From positions 3,224,001 through 3,288,000 of the forward strand of contig QYRS01000001.1 in the NCBI GenBank assembly GCA_006503535.1: a DNA stretch of 64,000 bases, given 5' to 3'. Both the position numbers and the translations under genes were made by a program. Origin of the DNA: Arthrinium phaeospermum (Eukaryota; Ascomycota; Sordariomycetes; Amphisphaeriales; Apiosporaceae). Shown here in pieces: positions 35,557 through 46,751 of this stretch. Position 1 is the first letter of the stretch. Every line of letters begins with the position of its first letter. The notes below the pieces were generated by a model. It made no database searches and was not told where the DNA came from. It saw only the letters and a list, made by a program, of their open reading frames with translations.

Positions 35557-36532
35557 ATGGCTGGACCCAACGCAAGGAAGAGGAGTCATCAGGACTATTC
35601 ACTTAAAGGACGGATGAAGGCCCAAAGGCCTTTGAAAAAGCACAAGAAACAGAAGCATTACAATAGTTATGGACTCGGAAGACGACCTCGACAAACGCCG
35701 TGGTAGACGACGGAGCTTCATCTGCCGGTTCGGGTTCGGATTCGGAATCAGGCCAATCAGATTCGGAGGCCGACGACGACAACACATCCACACGCGACAA
35801 CTCACCAAGCGGAAAGCGGGCCCGACCAAAGCTCAGCCAAAAGCCAAGAAGTCAAAGCAAGAAGAAAAGAAAGATGAGGAGGATTCAGACTCGGATGACG
35901 ACCTGGAGGAGGAGAACGACGAGTTCGACATCGATGCCGCCGCCGACGACGACTCGGACGCCGAGGAGGATGACGAAGAGGGTGACGACACATTATCCGG
36001 CGCCAAGAAGCCCAAGTCGAAACGTAACGACCCCGGCGCCTTCGCCACCTCGCTGAGCAAGATTCTGTCGACGAAGCTGCCGACGACGCGGCGGGCGGAC
36101 CCGGTGCTGTCGCGCAGCGTGGACGCGCACAAGGCGGCGCAGGCCATCACGGACACGGCGCTCGAGGGCAAGGCCAAGAAGCTGCAGCGGGTGCAGAAGC
36201 TGGCGGCTGGAGAAGGGCCGCGTGCGCAACGTGCTGGTGGCGTCGCGCAACGAGGCCACGGGCGAGCTCGAGGCCAGCACGGGGCAGGTCATGGAGAAGG
36301 AGCGCCAGCTGCGCAAGGTCGCCCAGCGCGGTGTCGTCAAGCTCTTCAACGCCGTCCGCGCCGCCCAGGTGCGAGTGTCGAGGCCGAGCGCGAGTCCCGC
36401 AAGGACGGCTTCGTCGGCGTCACCAGCCGCAAGGACAAGGTCACCGACATGAGCCGAAAGGGGTTCTTGGATCTTATCGCGGGCGGCGGAAGGCGATCGA
36501 GGAGGCTTAGTGGAGGCTGGAGATACCCCTGA
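35557..36532 (+). CDS. RRP15: RRP15-like rRNA-processing protein, frame-interrupted
   Basis: Nucleolar factor for 60S (pre-27S/25S rRNA) maturation. Start at ATG 35557 (MAGPNARKRSHQDY), a basic N-terminus. A long acidic region follows (MDSEDDLDK, DDGASSAGSGSDSES, EEENDEFDIDAAADDDSDAEE). The diagnostic Rrp15p core comes next: DPGAFATSLSKILSTKLP, RADPVLSRSVDAHKAAQ, then LEKGRVRNVLVASRNEATG, QLRKVAQRGVVKLFNAVRAAQ, and ESRKDGFVGVTSRKDKVTDM ending MSRKGFLDLIAGGG. These pieces lie in different frames, with shifts near 35655, 35700, 35820, 36207 (an extra G) and 36373. Each break sits within or next to conserved sequence, so they look like base-calling errors. The identity is firm, while exact residue order at the breaks is not. 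Confidence 0.85.
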
Positions 36533-37108
36533 AAAGTTCTATGTAATGACAGACTCTTGTGTTGAGCCAATCCCTGCCGCACATGGCATCTCTTCGTCCA
36601 TTTAGTTGATTTCTTCGTGAACTCGGCGCCATATTGTGATTGTGATGGTGCGGCTTCGGAGCCGTCTTAAGTCGTATCAAAGTTGTAACCACAAACTCCT
36701 AGCCTGACAACGTTGCCCATAATCCGAATTGTCGAATATACCAGCATCTGTCTGACATGCCATTGTTGATTGAAGTTCTTGAGTTGAACCGATATTCTCA
36801 TAATCTCGTGGATGGTCTCTATGCAGTGCCCCGTAAGAAGAGCACCCGTTTTGTGTGATGGTACATGTGCATTGCAAGACGAGCGCATCTGCCCCCTTCC
36901 GTCCGTCCAACTCCAGGCATGCATTGCCCCCTGGCTTCACATGTCGTGACAAGCCGTCTAACATGAGTACTCTATACATTTGAAGACGCAACTGCTTCGA
37001 GTGCCGCTCGCCACCGTGAACCGCGCTGTGTAAACGATCTGCGACCACCCTACTTCCTTCGCTGGCCATCCACTCCCCTTTTGTTTTTATCTCTCTTCTC
37101 CTCCTTCC
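36533..37108. other. Convergent intergenic region
   Basis: 3' flanks of RRP15 and of the ferredoxin gene. A short minus-strand frame at 36677-37069 has no recognisable motif and is not called. Confidence 0.45.
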
Positions 37109-37745
37109 CTATTTGCTGCCAAAGTCGCTCGCCTGGAGGTTCCGTGTCATGCTGGGCAGCTTCACCCGCAGCCCGTCGAGCTCCTTGGTCATGGTGACCT
37201 GGCAACCGAGGCGGTGGTCTCGGTGAGGCCGAAGGCGAGGTCGAGCATGTCGTTTGTCGTCGTCGGGCTCGGCATGCGGTCGTACATGGCCTCGTCCGTC
37301 ACGATGACATGGCAGGTGCTGCAGGCGCAGCTGCCGCCGCACCGCCCTCCATCTCCAGGTCGTTGGCCTGCGCTATGTCCAGCAGGTTGTCGCCCGGCGA
37401 GACCAGCACGGTGTGCTCGTGGTTGTCCTTGTCGATGAAGGTGACGTAGAGTCTGTAGATTGGAAACAAAAGACAATGTTAGCGGGGTTACATCGATAGA
37501 ATATATTCCGGGGAATGTCCCCCGGGGGTATGCAGGGTGCTTGACTAACTCTTCACCGGGCTTGGGGGGCGATATGTGGCCGTGGAGCCGGCGTGGCGTT
37601 ATGCTGAATGCGGGACTGTGTAAGGTTCGGTAACCGGGACCGGGCTGAAAAGCGAGCGGGACGACAATTCGGATGATATTATCGACTTGGAAGGGGCATT
37701 GAGGCACCGGAGAGCCCGGGCGAAGCTGCGCGAGGTTGCGGCCAT
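37109..37745 (-). CDS. YAH1: Mitochondrial [2Fe-2S] ferredoxin (adrenodoxin type)
   Basis: Electron carrier for mitochondrial iron-sulfur cluster and heme A synthesis. Starts at 37745 (MAATSRSFARALRC), an Arg/Ser-rich presequence. Exon 1 ends SPPKPGEE at a GTTAGT donor near 37550. The intron reaches the CAG acceptor near 37454, and the next exon reads LYVTFIDKDNHEHTVLV, DNLLDIAQANDLE, then the cluster loop CGGSCACSTCHVIV with three of the four Cys ligands and, later, LAFGLTET ... RLGCQVTMTKELDGL with the fourth. It ends NLQASDFGSK. The frame shifts near 37620, at 37345 (a missing base in a G-run just before CGGSC) and near 37200 (a missing C before RLGCQ). All the ligands are present if the frame is followed. 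Identity is strong. Confidence 0.88.
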
Positions 37746-38740
37746 TTTGGAGTGTGCGGGTGTGGAAAACGGAGGTTCGGAGGTAGAGTTCTGCACTGCG
37801 TCCAGATGCAGCAGAAGCCCTTAAAGTACGAAGAGCAACAGGCGACGATTCTTCCTCTAGCGAATGGAAGAATTCTTTCTCTGGAATTACGAGAAATTGG
37901 ATGTTGGAAGTTCAGGTGGTCGCTGTCGGGGCCGCAGTCGAACCAACACACTTGTCCAGAGCAATGGGTTTATTGGTGGTTCAGTATGCGACGTAATAAA
38001 ATCCCATCTGTAAAAAATATCACAACTTTTTGGTAAGCTTTGCCGTCACCACCACACCCACCACCAACGCACCGCACCTAGGCGGGCAGAGGGACAGGGG
38101 GTGGGGGGGGTTTGCTTTCTCGTCTAGTGCGCTGCTTAGCTCCGATAGTGGGACATCCGAGAAAGCAGGTTGGTTCTTTTATCCGCAGCTCGGTTGGCCG
38201 ATATATCCGACTACCAACACACGAGCATTGCCATGATGTGCATCATGTCCCAAACTGCTGATGCTAGGGCTGGATCACAGCAGCCGCACGGCTTGTGATA
38301 ATTCCCAGGCATAGGAAAGTTGATGGCGTCGCAGTGGATTGGAGTGAACCCCTCACCCAGAGAGAGGTGACTGTGGGCATTGTGGAGATACAGCGGTCTA
38401 GCGGTGGAGCTTTTCTCAGCTTTGGGTGCCTTATGTAAGTGAATTCCAAGCAAAAACTGGCCCAATTGCCAATCGGTGGGCGGCCTTGCCATTAGTTGCA
38501 TGGACGCTAGAAATGGCCTGCTTTTTTTCCATTCATGCAAACGCCAACCTCGTTGATGCGACCAATCAATCGGAGAAAGCTGCAAACCCAAGGGACCAAA
38601 GGGAGACTCACCTCCCCTCCTACTTTCTGGCCGTAGTCACCCAGTAAATACCATATCCACCCCTTGTCACCACCAATTCTCATAACCCAGCCGCCGATCC
38701 GAAGAAGAATGCGAATAGACCCCTCACCGGCAGCAGCATC
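37746..38740. other. Divergent intergenic region
   Basis: Upstream of ferredoxin (minus) and of UGO1 (plus). No gene recognised; a G-rich run lies at about 38090-38110. Confidence 0.45.
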
Positions 38741-40183
38741 ATGTCTTCAACAGCGAGAGATGGGGTCAATCCCCTCCGGCCTACTACAGAGCTCCGACCA
38801 TAGGCGAGCAGTCGGATGCCTTTTCACGTGCCAACAACGCCACCGCAGCGTCGGGAACGGCCAATGCCCAGTATGCCTCCAAGGCACGCGACATGTTCCC
38901 CGACCTGGACTACCGGGACTACATGAACGACCCCTCGCCCTCGACGATTAGAAGTCAAGGAGTTTGTGGACGAGCTATGGAAGTACACCAGTGTTGATGG
39001 CCCAGCCTTTCGAGGTGGCCAAGACCGTCCTCCAGGTCCGCCTGCAAGACGATGTAGAAAGGCTAGCTACCGCTGCTGCTGCTGTCGTTGAAGACCAAAG
39101 GGCGAGAATCGCCAGCCCGACGAAACCCGCCTTCGAGCCTTATGACGAGGTATGTTGAGAGAGAGTCGGATGTCTGGGAATTGCAACTTATGCTAACCGT
39201 CTCTAGTAGTCTGAATCGGACGACGAGCAATCGTATTTCACCAACAATACGGCGGCATGGGCCAACACAACACACACCATCCAGTCGTTCCTCATCCAGA
39301 CAAATGGCACCCTCTCCCATTCAGTCTCCAGAAATAAAGAAGAAGCCCGAGTTGCCGCTCATCAGCTGAATCTACGACGACCGGACCTATTTCGATGTGA
39401 TAGCACAGTTGTGGTCGAAAGAAAGCGCCTGGGGCGTGTGGAAGGGCTCGAACGCCACCTTCCTGTATACAGTGTTACAGGCTGCTGGAGAACTGGTCGC
39501 GCAGTCTGCTGAGTGCACTGCTGAACGTGCCCGACTTGGGAGTGAAAGATGATGTGGAACGACTTATCGACATCGCCTCCCCATATCCGTGGGCTTCGCT
39601 GTGCGTGGCTGCCAGCAGTTGCCACGGGCCTCATTCTGGCCCCCCTGGACCTCGTGCGCACACGATTGATCCTCACCCCCACGGGCAAAGGCTCGCGGAG
39701 GACCATTGCGACCCTGCGAGCCCTGCCATCGTGGTTCTGCCCCTCATCCCTCATCCCACACCATCCACTCCCTTATCCATCCCATCCTCACCCTCTCTAC
39801 TCCTTTAGTTCTCCGATCCCAGTTCCTGATTGACAAGGAGCTCTCTCCCACCACCTTCTCTCGCCAAGTTCTGCACATCGTGTGCCCTATTTGTCAAGCT
39901 GCCGCTCGAGACGGTGCTTCGCCGAGGTCAGGCTGCCGTGTTGCGAAACCCGGAACACGTGCGAGCACTCGAAGAGTCCGGCAAGATGGAAACCATTGTC
40001 GAACCAGGGCCACTACGGAGTCTTGGGTACCATGTAGAAGGTCAAGCAGCCCAATCCGGCCGAGGTGGTGTACAAGAGGGGCCAGGGATGGAGGGATTTG
40101 GCGAGGTTACAAGGTCATTGGTGGGACTGGTCGGGCTCTGGACCGCCAGTGTGGTGGGTGGTGGCGGCGAGGGTGCGTTCTGA
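38741..40183 (+). CDS. UGO1: UGO1-like mitochondrial fusion protein (modified carrier), frame-interrupted
   Basis: Outer-membrane carrier-fold protein that links the fusion GTPases in fungi. Start at ATG 38741 (MSSTARDGVNPLRP). Then come YASKARDMFPDLDYRDYM, a piece with LMAQPFEVAKTVLQVRLQDD (carrier P-x-E motif), an intron at 39150-39209 (GTATGT, branch CTAAC, TAG), an acidic-polar linker, and LNLRRPDLF. Next are GVWKGSNATFLYTVLQ, LLNVPDLGVKDD, LAPLDLVRTRLILTPTGKG (second carrier motif) and FVKLPLETVLRRGQAAVL (third). It ends LVGLWTASVVGGGGEGAF. The pieces fall in all three frames with numerous shifts. The order and motifs match UGO1 throughout. This is one of the most heavily interrupted genes here, which points to local sequence quality. 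Confidence 0.85.
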
Positions 40184-41338
40184 GTCGAGTCTCCTCACCC
40201 TCTACAGATCTTGGGCCCCTCGGCGCAGGATCGGCAGATCACCCCTATCCTGCCCATCACGTCCCTGTAGGTCTCAAAAAATCGGTCGAAAAATAAGGTG
40301 TTTAAAAAATGGCCCAAAGTGCACAGATTGCGGGCACCGCGTGTAATGAGTCCACGGCATGATATCCCTCTTCCATACTTTTTGTTTACTCCAATCAATA
40401 TATAGATCAGACAGTATTGGTATGTATATACACTACAGTCTTACAAAAAACTCCCCTCATGTCTCGTGATCGAGCGAATAGAAGCCGCCTGATTTTCGAC
40501 CGAACCTAGCCGTATGTATCACGCAGTACTGCACCTTGAACCTCCCCGGGGAGCTGAGTACTGGTTGTATTCTGTGACTGGCATCAGGCGTGGACTCACC
40601 CAACACCAATATTTATAACTAGACTCAAAGTATACAAATTCCCAAGTATCCAATGGAGTTCCTCATTCTGCTGTGATCTTACATGGAACTGTCGGTCAAG
40701 AGTCGGCTGGACTCACCCAACACCAATTTTATAACTAGACTCAAAGTATACAAAATTCCCAAGTATCCCAATGGAGTTCCTCATTCTGCTGTGATCTTAC
40801 ATGGAACTGTCGGTCAAGAGTCGGCTACGTCGGTTCGTAAGCACAATGTCGCGGCCGCTCAGGCTGCCGAAAACCGCTTGCTTTGGCGCTCTCGGGTAAA
40901 CTGCAAATGGCTTCAGGCGAGGCCAGCAGCAATATGCCCGCGAGATTGCCAAGCAATCTGGGTAAGCGGAAATCCGGGGTAATCTGCAGGCAACCTGCGT
41001 CTTCTTCGCCCGATGCAGGACAATGTTCTTTTTAACGCCCGTTTACGTTACTTTCCCCCATCCGATTCGCCGCATCGCCGGCGCAAGGTGTTTCCAGGCT
41101 TTGTCTATTACTTTACGGCACGATCTTGTTGCCTTATCTGGTCTGACCGTGTTGCCGAGAAGATGCTGATGGCTGATCCTGAAGACGGACATGTAATCAG
41201 AATGCACAGGCCGTATATATGGTGAGGGCGAAATCGGAGGCCATCATCCAGCCTTGCCTTATAATTGCCATGCGTTTGCCCTCCGTGAAATTCCACCGGC
41301 TTTCAGTTTCAGAGTATAATCTGGGATGCTTCAACAGT
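40184..41338. other. Intergenic region with a tandem duplication
   Basis: Holds the 3' flank of UGO1, the near-exact ~117-bp duplication at 40591-40825 and the promoter of the GMC oxidoreductase. No gene recognised. Confidence 0.5.
40591..40825. repeat. ~117-bp tandem duplication differing in short homopolymer and AT runs
   Basis: Copy 1 is 40591-40707 and copy 2 begins at 40708 (TGGACTCACCCAACACCAAT). The copies differ in an AT/T run (AATATTTA versus AATTTTA), in CAAATTCC versus CAAAATTCC, and in ATCCAATGG versus ATCCCAATGG. Everything else is identical. Confidence 0.9.
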
Positions 41339-43735
41339 ATGCATTCACTGAAGCAAATCACCTCGTGTGCAGTGGCTCTGGCCGTCGCCTGCTTAAGCTT
41401 GCCCAACTCCGCCGTTGCTCGTCCTCACAATGTGAGACTGATACAGGCACGCTATATCAACGACTCGTCTCTAGTGAAGGATGCGTACGACTACGTAATT
41501 GTAGGAGGCGGAACTTCGGGTCTGACGGTTGCCGATCGGTTGACGGAGCATGGCAAGGGTAAGAATGCTCACCCCTTTTTGTCATCGCAAGGGGTTGGGA
41601 GATCCCTAGCTAACATCATTCCATAGCGACGGTACTGGTGATCGAAAATGGACCACTTCGTAAGTCCCTGTCGCTCAGGCCCAAACAGTCTCACGACACA
41701 TACTGAGATTGGGTTTCCCCCTTCCCAACAGCCGACTCCGACGCCGTGACCGAAGTCCGCGGCGGCGCCGGCGCCTTCGGCTCGCCCTACTTCTACCGGA
41801 TCCAGTCGGCCCCCCAGCCGAGCTGCACAACGCGACGTACCCGGTGCTGATCGGCAACGCGGTGGCGGCAGCTCGGCCGTCAACGCCATGATGACGGTGC
41901 GCGGCACGTCCGAGGACTACGACCGCTGGGGCCAGCTGTTCCGCGGCGGCGGCAGCGGGCGCGCTTCGCCGTGGGGCTGGGACGGGCTGTTGCCCTACTT
42001 CAAGCGAGCCGTGACTTTTACGGAGCCGGGGCCCGCGGTGCGGGACGCGGTCAACATCACGTATGATGCTTCGTACTGGGGGATACGTCGACTGTGTTTG
42101 CTGGGTGGCCGTCGTATCAGTACCCTGGACTTGGTGAGTGTATTGGTGCATCATGGAGACGGGACTTCACGTTGGGTTAACAGCTGACGTGGTGTAGTCC
42201 CGCAGATCGAAGCCTTCCGCGAAATCCCTGGTGTCGAGTTCCCTCCTGACAGCGGGTCAGGGCGTGCTGGAGTGTACTGGCACCCGTCGTTCATGGACCC
42301 GAGAAAAGTGCAGCGATCATACGCGCGAACCGGTCACTATGATGGCATCAACAGGACCACCTACGATCTTGTCTACAACTCGAAGGTGACCAAGCTCAAT
42401 ATCGAGGATCTGAAAGCAACTGGGGTAGTTTTCCACACGACTGCCAATAACGTGACTCGGATAGTTACTGTTAGGGCCCGGAAGGAGGTGATACTCGCCG
42501 CAGGGGCAGTGCATACGCCTCAGCTGCTGCAGTTGAGCGGTATAGGGCCGACGGAGCAGCTTGAAGAGGCGGGAATCGAAACTCTCGTTAACCTACCTGG
42601 TGTCGGACAGAACTTCCAAGATCATCCTATGCTGGGCATGGCCATCATGTGTGCGTACACTTACCCCTTTCGTCCAGGTCAAGGATTGATAGCTGACACC
42701 AACGACTCAGTGAGGAACTTTACGGTGCATCCAAGCCCGATGGACCTATTCACGAACCGAAACTTCAGCGATTGGGCCAATGCGATGTGGGCCAAGAACC
42801 GAACAGGCAAGTCTCCGTGACGACGTGCGCGTCTTAGAGGCCGCAAGCGCTGACTGAGTCGAATGTCCATAGGTCCATATTCCATTGGAATAGGCAACGT
42901 AGCCGCGTGGCTCGGCATGCCCGTCATCTCGCCCGACCGCCATGAGACGATAGCATCGAGACTCGAAGCCCAAGACCACGCCGCCTATCTGCCTCCCGAC
43001 ACCGATCCCACCGTCCTAGCCGTAAGAAAGCGCCCCTTTACCCCTTCAGACTGTGCTGACAGACGTCTCCAGGGTTACAAAGCCCAAATGAGCGTCCTGG
43101 CCAACTCTATCCGCTCACCCAACACCGCCTTCTACAGCCTATCCCTGTCCGGCTCCAACATGCCAGCCGGGATGGCCGTGCACCTACACCCCCTAAGCCG
43201 CGGCAGCGTGCGCCTCAACGCCTTGGCGCCCGCGACCAGCGAGCCGATCGTCGACTACCGCACCCTCAGCAACCCACTGGACGTCGAGATTCTGACCGAG
43301 TTCGTGCGCTTCACGCGCGCGTACCACTTCAACACGCTGGCTGCCTACGGCCCCCAGGAACTGATGCCGGGCTCCGACGTAACGAGTGACGAGGACCTCG
43401 CCGATTTCATCCATCGCAGCGCCGGCCCCTCCGAGTACCATCCGAGCGGCACGGCCGCCATGCTGCCGCGGGAGCTGGGCGGCGTCGGGAGCTCAGGTGT
43501 ACGGGGTGCGGGGCCTTCGTGTCGTGGATGCCAGCGTGATGCCTACGTTGCCGGGCGCCAACACGTGCCAGACTGTGTACGCCATTGCCGAGAAGGTGAG
43601 CCACGACTGAGTTCTTCCTTGATATCAGACGAAATCCAAGAAGAGGGGCGACTGTTGGGTTGCAGATGACTTGATAACACCCAAGCTAACCAATGGCCAT
43701 TGCAGGCGGCGGATCTGATCAAAGCCGACGCTTGA
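41339..43735 (+). CDS. Secreted GMC oxidoreductase (aryl-alcohol/glucose oxidase group)
   Basis: FAD-dependent alcohol oxidase or dehydrogenase. Signal peptide [23 protein letters not shown]-binding loop [20 protein letters not shown] signatures [16 protein letters not shown] and [13 protein letters not shown]-terminal HPSGTAAM with the catalytic His, then [20 protein letters not shown], and the end AADLIKADA. Introns: 41559-41626, 41660-41731, 42134-42197, a possible in-frame 60-nt intron 42651-42710, a GC-AG intron 42807-42872, 43022-43072 and 43596-43705. Frame changes occur near 41820, 41865, 42075 (a missing G in GGGG) and 43485. Substrate is unknown; such enzymes often supply hydrogen peroxide for lignocellulose attack. 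An MFS transporter gene follows on the same strand. Confidence 0.92.
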
Positions 43736-44300
43736 TAATCACCCGGACTGATTGGAAGGGGCGTGGATTGGCGATGTGGTGATGGGTAGTACAAACAGCC
43801 AGCTGATTCTAGGTAACTTCCAAATCGTGGCTAGACGTAACATGAGCAAATACGCACAAACATCTATTGCTGCCCGACATGACATCCACATAAGCTCTCA
43901 CACGCCCATCCCAGGAGCTGTTGATATTCCAGCGTCAGTGATTTGAGGTCACGCATGCCGCCACACTTTGCGAAAGGGGTCATCAAGTTGATCGGATGTG
44001 TCATGGAGATCTCGCACGTAGCCGAGATCGAGATCTTGCATCACGGCGGGAAGACAGCACGAGGAAGATCCCAACATCATCGCACATGGGGCATATGCTG
44101 TGTCAGGGCACATCCGACGTGGCACATCCGACGTGTGCGACTGGGTTGATACTCGAGGGCTTGAGATCCGTCTTAATGTCGCTCATGCCTGAGATAAGGG
44201 GCCCTATGTTTAGTGTGCTGCTTTATTCCTCATCTGATTTGAGTCAGGCTTGAATTTGTGTGTATGCGAAGGCCTAGAACAAACCTCAGACTTGATCATC
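43736..44300. other. Intergenic region
   Basis: Spacer between the GMC oxidoreductase and MFS genes, with a 14-bp direct repeat (GGCACATCCGACGT) at 44107-44134. No gene recognised. Confidence 0.45.
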
Positions 44301-46204
44301 ATGGCCCAAGATCAGGATAAGTCCATCCATCGTTCCAGTGGGCCAACGGCCCCTGTCGACTATGCCGGAAGCCAGGCCAAAACAGACCCTGAAGAGATTC
44401 GTCTTGTGCGCAAGCTAGATGCGTGCATCATGGTAAGTGGTCTGCCACAGTCCTCGGAGTCCATGTGTTTGGCTACCGGATTAGTGCCAGGGCTGACCAA
44501 ACCGTCATTGCAGCCTGTGCTTTGCCTCATGTACTTCTCCACAATGTCGATCGCAGCTCGCTGGCACAGGCTCGCCTCAATCACCTCGAACGTGATCTGA
44601 TGCATGGGACCGAATTCAACACGGCTGTTTCCATCCTCCTTGTCGGGTATATACTGATGCAGATCCCAACTAATATGATCACGCGCGTTCAGCCCAGCGC
44701 GTATCTTTCCGGAGTCATGCTCATTTGGTCTGTTATATCTGGTACGGCCCTCTCACCAGCACAATTGATGGGGGCATCGAAACGCCGGACTGACATAGTT
44801 GTGTGCAGCTTGCACCGGCCTCGTACACTCGTACGGTGCTCTGGTCGCTTGTCGTCTCTTGTTGGGATTCTGCGAGGCACCAGTAAGACAAGTTGAGGCT
44901 TTTGGGAAGTTGCCCAAGGAGATACTGAGGAATACCGCAGTTTTGGCCAGGCGCTGTCTACCTCCTCGCGCAGTTCTACACCAGGAAGGGTGAGCTTTGG
45001 ATCTGGTGAAGATGAAGGCTCGCAAGTCATGTTGGCTGATAGGTGACATCAGAGCTTGCTGCGCGCATTGCCATCTTGTTCAGCGCCACCTTGGCAGGCA
45101 TCGGTTTCGTCAATTTGATTGCCTTGGGCATTTTCAAAGGTCTGGATGGGAAACGCGGCATTGAGGGCTGGAGATGGTAAGAAGCACTTGCTTGCACCCG
45201 CAGAGTGGTCCTCCCGCAGCTAATCCTCAGCGTCATTGGCGTCTTACAGGCTCTATTTCGTCGACGGCGCAGCATCTGGCCTCGTAGCGATTTGCGCCTA
45301 CTGGCTCTTGCCCGACACCCACGAAACAACTTGGTGGCTCAATGAAAGAGAGGCGGCTGGAAGGCGAGCGAATGCGACGAGATCGCCTTGATGAAGCCAA
45401 GGACACCGTATCAGTGTGGATCGCCGTCCGGCAAGCAGTATCGGACAAGAGAACGTGGTTGTTCTGCGCCCTGGGACATGCCTCTAACGTCCCCTTGGCC
45501 TTCAATTACTTTCTCCCAACGTAGGTTCATACCCGCCGTTGGGCTCCTCGGTTCTGACACGATGATTTCTTGTCCCAGAGTGATCTCCGAGCTGGGCTTC
45601 AGCGACACGAAGGCGATGCTGCTTGCGTGCCCCCCATACATCTGCGCCGCATTCGCGGGCATAGCTATTGCGTGGAGTTCAGGCAGGTTCCACGAGCGCG
45701 CCTGGCACCTCACCGGCTGCCTCTGCGTCGCGGGCATCGGGTTCGTGGCCGCGGCCGCCACGCTGAACCCGGCCGGCCGTTATGTGGCCTGCTTCGTCTT
45801 CCCCGTCGGAGGATACTCGACCATCCCATTGGTTGCAAGCTGGACGGCAGCGACGCTGTCGCAAAGCCCCGAGAAAAGGCTGTGTTTTCTGGCCCCCCTT
45901 CCCCCAAATATCCGACAAGGCCTCGCAGCTGCAACCCCCACGCTGACGTGAACATGGCTGTGCCTGGATGCAGGTTGTGATATCGATACACAACATCGGC
46001 GGATCAATCGCGTTGATGTATGGTCCTTATCTGTGGCCCAGCTGGGACGAGCCGCGCTATGTGATAGGGTTCGGAACGTCGGCGGTATTCTGTTTCGCAT
46101 CCGTTGCTCTGTGCTGGGTGATACGCGTTCTTCTTAAGAGAGAAAACGAGCGGATTAGGCGCAACGTTGGAGCCGAGACGGTTATTAACCTCTACGAGTA
46201 TTGA
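44301..46204 (+). CDS. MFS transporter, Dal5/allantoate-permease (anion:cation symporter) type
   Basis: Exon 1 (44301-44432) encodes the polar N-terminus (MAQDQDKSIHRS). The first intron is 44433-44513. The following exons carry PVLCLMYF, then LHNVDRSSLAQARLNHLE, the helix SILLVGYILMQIPTNM, ACTGLVHSYGALVACRLL with LGFCEAP, AVYLLAQFYTRK, GWRWLYFVDGAASGLVAI, LFCALGHASNVPLAFNY, CACPPYICAAFAG-like helix and, at the end, SIHNIGGSIALMYGPYLWP. The order and signatures are those of the Dal5 family of fungal transporters for organic anions (allantoate, nicotinate and similar). Small frame changes are seen near 44550, 44945 and 45345. Several short introns interrupt the rest (for example around 44740-44807 and 45180-45250). 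The substrate cannot be read from the sequence. Confidence 0.88.
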
Positions 46205-46751
46205 TTTACCAGCGGGTTCTTTCTGTTTGTGAGTTTCAGAGATGGTAGAAAGCTATTACAAACCCGTTTCATTCTCAGTCAACCAAATATATGCATGTAT
46301 CTCATTGCCTTTGTGAATGTAGTAGACGTGAAGGCAGCAGGATAAAAGTTATCTGACTGCAATGGATTAATCATGAGCGTCTGTCTGGCTGGGGTGTGTG
46401 CTGTGCAAGCCCCGCATTCAATTCAGGCAACCGCTGGGAATAGTGGGAGGGCCTGTAATAGGCCAAGAAGCTACAGGCAACAGGCGACAGCTTCGCAGCC
46501 TCAAAGTCAATGTAGCACAAGTAAGGAAGGGAGAGATCGTTCAACCGCCAACTTCCAAACCATAGCCCGGGAAAGAGTCATACCGGTCACTATCATCGAC
46601 TTTGATGTTAGGCCGCCATTTAATGATATTCAGTGCTAGCGCCTCTGCTTAATCGATTTAACGCATGCAAATATTCTATCAAGTGCACTCCAATACTTGA
46701 ACGTCCATATCGTTTCACTTCTCGAGTATCGTTCCCCCAAGTGTTCCCAAT
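46205..46751. other. Intergenic region
   Basis: 3' flank of the MFS gene and promoter of the sirtuin. No gene recognised. Confidence 0.45.

Noticed and set aside
41339..46204. GMC oxidoreductase plus MFS transporter as a biosynthetic cluster
   Set aside because: No core synthase, methyltransferase or regulator is present, and the flanking genes are housekeeping. Only adjacency supports it.
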